Assembly (NCBI RefSeq): GCF_000282595.1
Contig: NZ_AKIZ01000004.1
Location: forward strand, 1 to 64,000
DNA from: Phyllobacterium sp. YR531
GTDB taxonomy: Bacteria > Pseudomonadota > Alphaproteobacteria > Rhizobiales > Rhizobiaceae
Length of the DNA: 64,000 nt
Direction: 5' to 3'
A program made the translations under genes and the position numbers. Under the pieces are notes generated by a model. It had not been told where the DNA came from and searched no databases. It was given only the letters and a program-made list of their open reading frames with translations. Position 1 is the first letter of the stretch. Each line of letters begins with the position of its first letter. Of the stretch, positions 9,117-16,889 are shown piece after piece.

Positions 9117-10553
9117 TCAATTCACCGTATCCACTGATAGCGAAGCGCTTATCTGCGTGGTTCCGGACTTCTTTGGCTTTTTCTCTTGCTCCGCTGGTGG
9201 GAGGTTCGTTACCAGCACGGATGCTTCGTCAATGGGGACGATCTTCAATTCCAGCTGGATACGTTTCACAACCCTTCTGGCTGTCGCCTCAAGCAGGGGC
9301 CGAAGATAGAAACTGCCATTGACGAGACTTTCATCATGCATTCTGGCATTGAATGCTTTGACGGCTGTCTTGTCGGGCGCTTTCGGCGATGCCCAGAAGG
9401 CATCCAGACTGCGGGCTGCGGCACCCTGTTGCGGCTCCTGTACGGATGAAAGGCCTTGTCCGCTATAGACGGCATCTCCCAGCGTCAGCAGCGGCTTGCC
9501 GTGGTTCAGGGCCAGCAGGCCCGACGTGCTGTTGACAGTCACAAGTCCTAGCGAGTGCCGGATGAGCAAGCCTATCGATCCATCATCGACAATATGCACG
9601 CGGTCTTCGCAGCCGGCGATCCGGGCGAGAGCCATGGCAAAGTGGCGGTAGCTCTTGTGGCCGCGGTCCATGGGATGGATTTTGATGACGAGATGATGGT
9701 TCTTTGCCGCATGTTGTTCGAAAGAGCGCAGGCTCTCGGTAATCAGTTTCTCCATGGTCCAGCCCCGGCCGTGGCGAAGGAGCTGCTGATCATCATGAAC
9801 CTGAAGCGCAACGACGAAATACTGATCCTCAAGGTTCTCGATGAGGTTGAGCATCAACTCGTTGTTTGCCGGATAATAACGGAGTTTCCGATAGAAATTT
9901 CGTGTCCATAATACGGATTCTGAAATTATGCCGCGGCTGCGGTGGTGGGCATTACCCCGGAAGAACATGGCCCCGGCTGTCTTTGCCAGATAGTAGCGGA
10001 TGGCAAAAAAAGTCATTGCCCGGAAAAGATTGCCCTTGACCGGTTCGGGCGGCAGGGCGGGTCCCTTTGCGTGAAGACGCGGCTTGTGCGTGCGCAAGGG
10101 TGACATGGCATTATTGCCACCCCATTCGAGCGTAACGAAATTCGGGCGGACATATCCTTCCTCGAAAGACGCCACAGGAATGCCTGCCTGCTGAGCCACC
10201 TTGATCGCCTGACGATGATAGGGGCGGCTGTCGCCGAACAGGACAATCGCTTCCGGTTGCCGTCCCCGGATAAACGCACTGAGCCAATCGCTCCAGGCGT
10301 CGGTCGTGCCGGAAAAATGCAGCGTTTGCGTGCCACGAAAATATGACCAGTCACCACCGTTGAAGTTTACCTTCAGGACGTCATAGCCCTCGTTTTCGAG
10401 CTCTGCGGCAAGAACACGAAAGAACGGGCCAACAGGGCCCTGCAAGAGAAGAATGAGAGGTTTTTGTGCAGGCTGTATGTGGTCTGGCCGTTCCGGAAAT
10501 GAAACGATTGTACCCAAATGGTCGGATTCATGGCGTCCGATTTTATGCCCCAC
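9117..10553 (-). CDS. kpsS: KpsS-type beta-Kdo transferase (first linker Kdo)
   Basis: A 478-residue homologue of KpsS/LipB. The early segment GPFFRVLAAELENEGYDVLKVNFNGGDW and the later block GDSRPYHRQAI ... FEEGYVRPNFVTLEWGG are typical of the family; I quote only parts of them here. KpsS adds the first Kdo to the phosphatidylglycerol acceptor, after which KpsC extends the chain. The start is the GTG at 10553, with GAGG a few bases upstream. It is the first gene of the minus-strand operon kpsS-kpsC-GT4-FkbM and diverges from the kpsE gene at 10925. The C-terminal 40 residues are Lys/Pro-rich and probably not part of the enzyme core. Confidence 0.91.
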   Translation of the reverse strand: MGHKIGRHESDHLGTIVSFPERPDHIQPAQKPLILLLQGPVGPFFRVLAAELENEGYDVLKVNFNGGDWSYFRGTQTLHFSGTTDAWSDWLSAFIRGRQPEAIVLFGDSRPYHRQAIKVAQQAGIPVASFEEGYVRPNFVTLEWGGNNAMSPLRTHKPRLHAKGPALPPEPVKGNLFRAMTFFAIRYYLAKTAGAMFFRGNAHHRSRGIISESVLWTRNFYRKLRYYPANNELMLNLIENLEDQYFVVALQVHDDQQLLRHGRGWTMEKLITESLRSFEQHAAKNHHLVIKIHPMDRGHKSYRHFAMALARIAGCEDRVHIVDDGSIGLLIRHSLGLVTVNSTSGLLALNHGKPLLTLGDAVYSGQGLSSVQEPQQGAAARSLDAFWASPKAPDKTAVKAFNARMHDESLVNGSFYLRPLLEATARRVVKRIQLELKIVPIDEASVLVTNLPPAEQEKKPKKSGTTQISASLSVDTVN

Positions 10554-10924
10554 AGGTCCTCAAGCCCCTTTACAACGCATACTCTGGTCAAAACTCTACT
10601 CAGAGCATAAAACTAATGTATTTTCAGATAGTTATTTCATCGGGGAACATCGTTCGCCATACTAATTGCGCCAGAACAAGTAAAAAAACGCCAATTACCC
10701 ATTAAAATTATCTATTATGGTTTCTATTCTGAAATTTATTTACTGAATAATGTTTATATCAATATTTACAGTGGTTTATAATTGCGACCAATGTATTTTC
10801 ATTATATGCTGCACTTGGGTTTAGTACCGATAGCGCACTTTTTAGTGCATGTATTGGAGTGCAATTTGGCTTGCAGTTGGCTCTATAGTAGCGGGTTTTG
10901 CTCTGGACGGCGGTATCAGGCAAC
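10554..10924. other. Divergent intergenic region kpsS/kpsE
   Basis: These 371 bases are much more AT-rich than the flanking genes and hold no convincing gene. They must contain the promoters for both capsule operons. An ATAGTTA heptamer at 10628-10634 resembles the arms of the dyad at 13804-13823. I cannot place -35/-10 boxes with confidence. Confidence 0.55.
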
Positions 10925-12124
10925 ATGACGCGCGTTAGTACAAATGACGAGTTTACCGACTATCTGACCTTGGTCGATATTCATGCAGGTACGATGCTAC
11001 CTGAGAAAAAGTCGGCTATCAGGCGCGCGCTTTCCTGGGCTCGAAACCACATTCTCGTTCTGCTTATGGTGGCGCTGCCGACTGGCGTTGCAACCATATA
11101 CTATGGAGCAATCGCATCGGATCAGTATGTTTCCGAAACCAGGTTCGTTGTGCGCAGTCCCAACAGGAATGCAGCGGGCTTGCTCAGCGGATTTCTTCAA
11201 AGCACCGGTTTTGTGCGGGCTCAGGATGACAGTTATGTTGTCATGGAATTTATTGAATCTCGTTCCGCCGCAAGCGATATGGCGGAGCACAGCGGATTGC
11301 GGGAAATACTCTCGCGCCCGGAAGCTGATTTTCTTGCCCGCTTCCCATCGCCTTGGGGCGAGCCAACCGGAGAAGCGCTCTATCAGCATTATCTCGATTT
11401 CGTGACGATTGAGACCGATTCCGGTGGCGGTGTAACGACCTTGCGTGTACGGGCTTTCCGTCCAGAAGATGCGCAAGCGCTGGCACAAGCACTCCTTGAT
11501 CGTGCCGAATCTCTGATTAACCGGCTCAATGATCGTGCGCGTCAGGACGCGGTGCGCTTCGCCCGCGTGGAGATGGCAGACAGCGAAAAGCGGTTGAGCG
11601 ATTTGCAAAAATCCCTCACGGCTTTCCGCAACAAAGTCGCGATGGTAGATCCAAGCAAACAGTCCACTGCCATGTTCGAGATGATTGCAAAATTGTCCGA
11701 TGACGTTGCTCAAAGCAAGGCACAGTTGGCCTCGCTGATAGAACAGACACCGCAAAGTCCCCAGATACAATCAATGCGCAGTTCCATTGATGCCAAGGAA
11801 CAGCAAATCATTCAGGAGCGTGCAAGGATCGTTGGTGATGATGCTTCCATGGCCCCCCTGATCGCTGAGTACGAGCAGTTACTGCTGCAGCGCGAGCTTG
11901 GCATGCGGATGCTGGAATCGTCGGCGACATCGCTTGAAAATGCCAAGTTGGAGGCGCAGAGGCAGCAGCTCTATCTGGAGCGTATCGTCAATCCAAACCG
12001 CCCCGACTACGCGATGTATCCGAAGCGGATAAAATCAATCCTGTTGGTTCTGGCTTTGTGTTTTGCCGCATTCTGGATTGCCCGCTTTTTCCGTAACCAG
12101 ATTTACGATCATTCAGAGACATGA
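10925..12124 (+). CDS. kpsE: KpsE/CtrB-type capsule export inner-membrane protein (copy 1)
   Basis: A polysaccharide co-polymerase (PCP-3) type protein that spans the periplasm and links the KpsMT exporter to the outer-membrane channel. A membrane segment near residues 40-60 (VLLMVALPTGVATIYYGAIA), a long periplasmic part with coiled-coil heptads at about 195-330, and a C-terminal membrane segment (ILLVLALCFAAFWIARFF) give the expected topology. I chose the ATG at 10925; a TTG at 10898 would add nine residues. It overlaps the next gene kpsT by four bases (ATGA). A second gene of the same family lies at 13879, and the two share motifs such as FVVR near the first membrane segment, ARFPAPWE/ARFPSPWG, and RRQQLYLE/QRQQLYLE near the end. 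Confidence 0.9.
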   Translation: MTRVSTNDEFTDYLTLVDIHAGTMLPEKKSAIRRALSWARNHILVLLMVALPTGVATIYYGAIASDQYVSETRFVVRSPNRNAAGLLSGFLQSTGFVRAQDDSYVVMEFIESRSAASDMAEHSGLREILSRPEADFLARFPSPWGEPTGEALYQHYLDFVTIETDSGGGVTTLRVRAFRPEDAQALAQALLDRAESLINRLNDRARQDAVRFARVEMADSEKRLSDLQKSLTAFRNKVAMVDPSKQSTAMFEMIAKLSDDVAQSKAQLASLIEQTPQSPQIQSMRSSIDAKEQQIIQERARIVGDDASMAPLIAEYEQLLLQRELGMRMLESSATSLENAKLEAQRQQLYLERIVNPNRPDYAMYPKRIKSILLVLALCFAAFWIARFFRNQIYDHSET

Positions 12125-12855
12125 CCATAGACGGCACGATCACATTTCAGGATGGAAAAGACGGTTTGCCGGGCTCGTGGGTGAGTAGCAAGCCTGTAAA
12201 GTCTGGTGCTGTTTCCGTACGCAATGTCATCAAGGAATATCCGATGAATGGCGGCACACGCCGCGTGCTTGATGACATAAGTTTTGAAGTGAAGGCGGGA
12301 GAAAAAATTGCCGTCCTCGGCCACAATGGTGCTGGCAAGTCAACACTTGTCAGGCTTATTGCAGGGATGGAGCCTCCCACCTCCGGTGAAATCACCAGAA
12401 CCATGTCCTTGTCATGGCCTATCGCTCTAAGTGGCGGATTTGGCGGCTCGATGACAGGCATAGACTGCATGCGGTTTCTGTCACGCGTTTATAACAGGCC
12501 AGTCGATGAAATCCGCGATTGCGTCGAAACGTTCAGCGACTTGGGCAAATATCTGCGCATGCCGATCAAAACCTATTCTTCAGGTATGCGCGCGCGTCTG
12601 GCATTCGGACTGTCATTGGCAATTGATTTTGACTGCTATCTGATCGATGAGGTTGTTGCCGTGGGCGATCAGCGGTTCCAGCGCAAGTCCTTCGAAGAAT
12701 TGTTTGTAAAACGACGGGACAGGGCCATGATTATCGTCGGTCACAGTCTGGATATCATCGCCGAACATTGTTCGTCCGCGCTCGTGCTCAAGAATGGACG
12801 GGGCAAGGTTTTCAGCGATGTCAAATTCGCCTTTGATATTTACGCGTCGCTGTAG
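12121..12855 (+). CDS. kpsT: Capsule polysaccharide ABC exporter, ATPase KpsT
   Basis: The ATP-binding subunit of the capsule exporter. Walker A is GHNGAGKS at residues 67-74, the signature is YSSGMRARL at 152-160 and Walker B with the catalytic Glu is DCYLIDEV at 171-178. The SSGM form of the signature is usual in KpsT/Wzt-type exporters. At 244 residues it is about 25 longer than typical KpsT, all in an N-terminal extension; the ATG at 12121 overlaps the kpsE stop, so this start is well supported. No C-terminal carbohydrate-binding domain follows, which fits KpsT rather than Wzt. Its permease partner KpsM is encoded downstream on the other strand. Confidence 0.93.
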   Translation: MTIDGTITFQDGKDGLPGSWVSSKPVKSGAVSVRNVIKEYPMNGGTRRVLDDISFEVKAGEKIAVLGHNGAGKSTLVRLIAGMEPPTSGEITRTMSLSWPIALSGGFGGSMTGIDCMRFLSRVYNRPVDEIRDCVETFSDLGKYLRMPIKTYSSGMRARLAFGLSLAIDFDCYLIDEVVAVGDQRFQRKSFEELFVKRRDRAMIIVGHSLDIIAEHCSSALVLKNGRGKVFSDVKFAFDIYASL

Positions 12856-12900
12856 GAGATGCAGATGCAGCTCACAGCGCAGCAGTACAAGGCAAACACC

Positions 12901-13710
12901 TTACTCGAACTTGATATGATCGCGCACCCGCTCGATCAGATAAAGGCCGATGGCTGTGGTGATCAGGCAGCAGGCGAACACGTATTGAATGTCGTAATGA
13001 GCGACGATCGTATCGCCAAATGTGCCGGCACGAAACATTTCGAAGCAATGCACAAGCGGAACGTAAAGAGCCAGTTTCTGTATGTCGGAAGGCAGCCACG
13101 AAACCATGAAGAACATGCCGGAAATAGGCAGGGTCAAATATTGCAAGGGCGCAATAAGCTTCTCCACGAATTCAAAGAATTCGGCCAGTGCGGCGAGGAT
13201 CAGACCAACACCAAATGCAAACCATGCCATGAAGAACCAGCCTGCCATTACCAGCCCGAGATCCTGATAGGGATCCATGAGATCGGCAAAGCGTGTTCCG
13301 GTATAAACAATGACCAAAGCGAGTGTTGTGCCGCCCACTTCCAGCAGGGCGCGGGCCATGAGGGTATCAGCCATCCGGATTTGACGGTGATACATCAAGG
13401 GCAGGTTGTGCTTCAGGCAGGAAACGAGCTGGGACGAGACATGCCGCCACAGCGTCAATGGCATGTAACCGCTCAAAACGAACGCAATGATGCCGAGGCC
13501 ATGCGACTCATGTTTCATCAGCGTCCACATTGTCATGACGCCGATGGTCAGGATCATGGGTTCAAGGATCAGCCACAGAAAGCCGACATTTTCCCGGCCA
13601 TAGCGCGTAATCATCTCGCGCATGATCAGTGCACCAAGAACGCGCAGCTGACCACGTATGCCGGTCATGAGCGTCGTCTTCAAAGCGGGTTTCGCCGATG
13701 CAGCTTCCAT
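12901..13710 (-). CDS. kpsM: Capsule polysaccharide ABC exporter, permease KpsM
   Basis: An ABC-2 type permease of 269 residues with about six membrane segments, for example ENVGFLWLILEPMILTIGVM at about residues 40-60 and hydrophobic stretches near 70, 115, 150, 185 and 245. It carries undecorated or lipid-linked capsule glycan across the inner membrane with KpsT. The ATG at 13710 has AAGGAG six bases upstream. It faces kpsT tail to tail with 45 bases between the stops, whereas most known loci have kpsM directly before kpsT in one operon. The divergent region 13711-13878 should hold its promoter. An open frame on the plus strand covers the same bases and is a shadow. Confidence 0.91.
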   Translation of the reverse strand: MEAASAKPALKTTLMTGIRGQLRVLGALIMREMITRYGRENVGFLWLILEPMILTIGVMTMWTLMKHESHGLGIIAFVLSGYMPLTLWRHVSSQLVSCLKHNLPLMYHRQIRMADTLMARALLEVGGTTLALVIVYTGTRFADLMDPYQDLGLVMAGWFFMAWFAFGVGLILAALAEFFEFVEKLIAPLQYLTLPISGMFFMVSWLPSDIQKLALYVPLVHCFEMFRAGTFGDTIVAHYDIQYVFACCLITTAIGLYLIERVRDHIKFE

Positions 13711-13878
13711 TCAGTCTCCTTGATATCAACTAGAGGAGTTCATTGACGACTATATACGGAATAAAGTATTATACAATAGAAATAGAAATGAAAACTTTAT
13801 CTATTAACTATAGGTATAGTTAAATTGTGCAGTAATAGTTGAGATGCTAGTACCGTACTTCAGAACTAGAACGAAGGG
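13711..13878. promoter_or_regulatory. Divergent promoter region between kpsM and second kpsE
   Basis: A strongly AT-rich region of 168 bases between divergent genes. It holds the perfect dyad at 13804-13823, listed separately. Promoters for both genes must lie here; individual boxes are not clear. Confidence 0.5.
13804..13823. promoter_or_regulatory. Perfect dyad TTAACTATA-GG-TATAGTTAA, candidate operator
   Basis: Nine-base arms separated by GG form a perfect inverted repeat in the intergenic region before both kpsM and the second kpsE. Parts of an arm recur at 10628-10634 and 21341-21349, both upstream of capsule-locus genes. Size and symmetry fit a dimeric regulator site; the binding protein is unknown. 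Confidence 0.45.
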
Positions 13879-15039
13879 GTGATTGTCATCAATAGTCTTG
13901 CGCCAGGTCTGTTCACGCCAGCAACTGCCCCTCGGCCCCTATACTCGCGGCCAAAGTTTTTGCAGCGGTTGCTCGCTGCACTATTCATTGGTGTGCCTAC
14001 CTTGCTGGTGAGCATCTACTATATTTTCATAGCTTCCCCGATGTTTGTATCGGAGTCGGCTTTTGTCGTGCGCATGGCTGCGCCGCCATCGTCGTCGAGC
14101 TTCGGATCTATGCTGCAAAATAGCGGTATTACGCGGTCGCAGGACGATACTTTCTCGGTGCAGGAATATATCCGCTCTCGCGATGCCTTGGCTGTCGTGC
14201 AGGATTCGCTGCCGTTGCGACGCTACTACGATAGCACTCACGGGGATGTTCTGGCGCGGTTTCCGGCCCCGTGGGAAAGCGGTCTTTTCGAAGAGCTTTT
14301 CCGCTACTACAGCAAACGCGTGCAGATAGTACACAACGACACCACTGGTATAACGGTGCTGCGAACTTCGGCATTCCTGCCACAGGATGCGCTTGCCCTT
14401 AACAAAGAGCTTCTGGATATCGGCAATGCGCGACTGATCAAGATGAACGAGCGGGCGAGGGGCGATGCGGTGCGCTTTGCGACTGCGGAAGTTGAAGGTG
14501 CTGAGCACAGGATGATCGAGGCTCAAAAGAACATAACTCTCTTCCGCAACAAGGAGCTCATGATTGATCCCAAGCTGAACTCCGTGTCCATGGTGGAACT
14601 CATGAGCCGGATCAGCTCGGAGCTTGCCGTTTCCCGAGCCAATCTTGCAGAAACCAGATCGACCGCGCCGGACTCAAGTTCGATCCCCTATATGACCAGC
14701 CGCATTGATGCGCTGGAAAAGCAGCTGGCGACGGAACGGAGCAAGGTGGCGGGATCGGATGGTTCGATTGCTCCACGAATTGCAGATTATGAAGCATTGA
14801 TGCTGCAGAGGGAGTTTTCCAACAAAGCACTCATTTCAGCGCTCGATTCATTGAAAACCGCTCGCGCTGACGCTCGCCGTCAGCAGCTTTATTTGGAAGT
14901 GGTTGTTGCACCCAACCTGCCGGACCAGGCCGAATTGCCGCTTGCTATGAAAAACATCGCGATTGTGCTGTTCGTCACCTCGATCGGATATTTGCTTGGC
15001 TGGCTGCTGCTGACCGCAATCCGCGATCATGGAAGCTGA
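13879..15039 (+). CDS. KpsE/CtrB-type capsule export inner-membrane protein (copy 2)
   Basis: A second PCP-3 type protein, 386 residues, paralogous to the product of 10925-12124. Membrane segments lie near residues 32-54 (LLAALFIGVPTLLVSIYYIF) and 355-378 (IAIVLFVTSIGYLLGWLLL), with a periplasmic coiled-coil part between. Shared blocks with copy 1 include SESAFVVR/SETRFVVR, DSYVVMEFI/DTFSVQEYI, ARFPAPWE and RRQQLYLE. The start is uncertain: the GTG at 13879 stands almost directly after the GAAGGGG ribosome binding site, and there is no better in-frame ATG before residue 50. It is alone on its strand, followed by a convergent TPR gene. It may serve a second glycan, or form mixed complexes with copy 1. 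Confidence 0.87.
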   Translation: MIVINSLAPGLFTPATAPRPLYSRPKFLQRLLAALFIGVPTLLVSIYYIFIASPMFVSESAFVVRMAAPPSSSSFGSMLQNSGITRSQDDTFSVQEYIRSRDALAVVQDSLPLRRYYDSTHGDVLARFPAPWESGLFEELFRYYSKRVQIVHNDTTGITVLRTSAFLPQDALALNKELLDIGNARLIKMNERARGDAVRFATAEVEGAEHRMIEAQKNITLFRNKELMIDPKLNSVSMVELMSRISSELAVSRANLAETRSTAPDSSSIPYMTSRIDALEKQLATERSKVAGSDGSIAPRIADYEALMLQREFSNKALISALDSLKTARADARRQQLYLEVVVAPNLPDQAELPLAMKNIAIVLFVTSIGYLLGWLLLTAIRDHGS

Positions 15040-15048
15040 GCCTGTTAT

Positions 15049-15894
15049 TCAGGAAGGCGGTGCAAAGCAGGTATAAATCTCGCTGACGCATGCCTGAATT
15101 TCGTTCTCTATCGCGCCTGTCTGATCGATATATCCGGATCGTTGCGCTTTCACATTGCGAGCCAGAATGTAATGCGACAGCGCTGTTTTGTAATCGCCGG
15201 CCAGTTTATGCAAATGCCCTAGCTGAAGCTCTACGTCTTCCAGACTGTTCTGATCAAAGGCTTCCGCATATTCGCGATACTCACCATAAAGTTTCTTCGC
15301 TTCGTCAAAATCGCCGTCTTCTTTGGTAATGTTTGCGTAGACGGCGATCATGTCGCGCTCATTGTCCTCGGTAACGAGTTCGCGCAGAAGATGCCGTGCA
15401 CGCGACCAATCCTGTGCGTCTACAAATTTCATTGCTTCGCGGCGTTTTTGTTCCACGCCCGGTTTACCCGATCTGTTGCGGGCCATGTTTGCGTGACGGA
15501 TCAGCTCCACATCCGTTGGTGCCAGTTTGAGACCCTTTTCGTACCATTCACGGGCTTTCTGGGAGTCGCCCATCCGGCTGAAGAGATGCCCGAGTTGCAG
15601 ATGAACGTCTGCATTTTGTGGGTTCATGCCAACGAATTTCCGGTAGGCAGTTTCGGCACGATCGTAATTGCCGAGTTCCTTTTCGGCATGGCCCAATTGG
15701 ACAAGCAATCCTGTACGTGCCGGGTCGGCGGCAATCGCTTTTGTATATAGCTCTGCAGCATCGGCCCAGTTGCCCTTATCGCGGGCCGCATCAGCCTGCA
15801 GGGAGATGCTTCTTGGGCTGTTCGCGTTGTCGGTTACAGCCGCCAGTTGCACCGCCATGCGCCGTGTCCGCTCGGAGAAAGGCAGCTTGATCAT
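15049..15894 (-). CDS. Tetratricopeptide repeat protein
   Basis: A 281-residue cytoplasmic-looking protein with TPR units at about residues 30-135: GNWADAAELYTKAIAADP, GNYDRAETAYRKFVGMNP, GDSQKAREWYEKGLKLAP, and weaker units further on (DFDEAKKLYGEY, GDYKTALSHYILARN). TPR arrays bind other proteins. The gene overlaps the 332-residue gene before it by four bases, and that one overlaps the two-domain glycosyltransferase gene, so the three are one translation-coupled unit. It could organise or chain-length-control the glycan assembly enzymes. No catalytic domain is visible. Confidence 0.86.
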   Translation of the reverse strand: MIKLPFSERTRRMAVQLAAVTDNANSPRSISLQADAARDKGNWADAAELYTKAIAADPARTGLLVQLGHAEKELGNYDRAETAYRKFVGMNPQNADVHLQLGHLFSRMGDSQKAREWYEKGLKLAPTDVELIRHANMARNRSGKPGVEQKRREAMKFVDAQDWSRARHLLRELVTEDNERDMIAVYANITKEDGDFDEAKKLYGEYREYAEAFDQNSLEDVELQLGHLHKLAGDYKTALSHYILARNVKAQRSGYIDQTGAIENEIQACVSEIYTCFAPPS

Positions 15895-16889
15895 GTGTTC
15901 ACCACGGACTGCTTGCTGCGGATCATGGAGACATCACGCAGCTTGATCCAAGGCTTTGTATCAGGCGTTTCGAGTATTTTTAGCCGGAGCTCAACAAACC
16001 TGTGCTCATTGCGAATATCCACGCACAGATTTCCGATGAATGAACCGGCGATTATAAGCTCCTGCAAGGTGTCCAGTCCTGAATTGGCGCTGACCTGTAC
16101 GGCAATTCGTGCCGCGGGGTCCTGTACAAGATCGAGCCGGACCATCCAAGTGCCTGCTTCCAGACTGCGCTTCGGGCCGGTAATCAGCCAGCCGGGCGAA
16201 ACACTCCAGCCGCCATCGACAACATTAACAGGCTGATGGAGCAGGTCAGGGCCTATCATCCAGCCTTCTCCTGCCACCTCGCGAACGAATATCAACGTCT
16301 GGTTGCCGTCCATATCATAGGACAGACCTGCTGGCAGGGTACGTGCGGAGCTGGGGTCGGGTGGCTTGTTGCCTGGGTCTTGGGTAGCTGGCTGTTCCAT
16401 CGTGTCCCAGAGCGAAATTTGACCATCGCGGCGCGCGATTGAAACGACCCGTTTGACGATATCCTCGCGGGTGGTCACATTGCGCCTCAGATCAAATTCC
16501 ATCGTCAGGCGTTCCTTGTCCGTTGGGTCGCGACCGCAAATCTTGTCAAATGTATAGCGCAGGAAAGCCACATCATTATCCGGTGCAAAGCGTGTAAAAT
16601 TCTCGATAATGGCAAACTGGTCGGGCGTACGCCTCAGCACCTGTGCTTCATAATCGACCGATTGTTTTTCACCCTCAGATGAAGCTGCACGTAGTGCATC
16701 AACGACCTTCAGGCGGTTTGTACCGTTGCGAATGGCTTTCACGAGATTTTGCCTTTCTTCGTCGCTCAGTTCCGCTGGAGACAAGTTGAAAGCACTTGCC
16801 CATGCATCCACGAAAGCTTCTCCAGGAAGGGAAAAGACATCCTTTGGTACTGACTGAAGCGGGATTTTATGCAGCTCTGCGATTGTCAT
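15891..16889 (-). CDS. Hypothetical protein with DUF4214-like segment, 332 aa
   Basis: I do not recognise a full-length family. Residues about 110-150 (FLRYTFDKICGRDPTDKER ... TREDIVKRVVSIARRDGQ) look like a DUF4214 unit, as also seen at the N-terminus of the FkbM protein at 4678. Residues from about 180 on are rich in beta strands (ARTLPAGLSYD, LIFVREVAGEGWMIGPDLL, GTWMVRLDLVQD) and look like a beta-sandwich carbohydrate-binding fold. No signal peptide or membrane segment is seen. It overlaps the glycosyltransferase upstream by 23 bases and the TPR gene downstream by four, so the three proteins probably work together on the glycan. Confidence 0.82.
   Translation of the reverse strand: MTIAELHKIPLQSVPKDVFSLPGEAFVDAWASAFNLSPAELSDEERQNLVKAIRNGTNRLKVVDALRAASSEGEKQSVDYEAQVLRRTPDQFAIIENFTRFAPDNDVAFLRYTFDKICGRDPTDKERLTMEFDLRRNVTTREDIVKRVVSIARRDGQISLWDTMEQPATQDPGNKPPDPSSARTLPAGLSYDMDGNQTLIFVREVAGEGWMIGPDLLHQPVNVVDGGWSVSPGWLITGPKRSLEAGTWMVRLDLVQDPAARIAVQVSANSGLDTLQELIIAGSFIGNLCVDIRNEHRFVELRLKILETPDTKPWIKLRDVSMIRSKQSVVNT

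Noticed and set aside
12859-13746. 295-codon open frame on the plus strand
   Set aside because: It is antisense to kpsM over nearly its whole length; kpsM has a good ribosome binding site and clear membrane segments.
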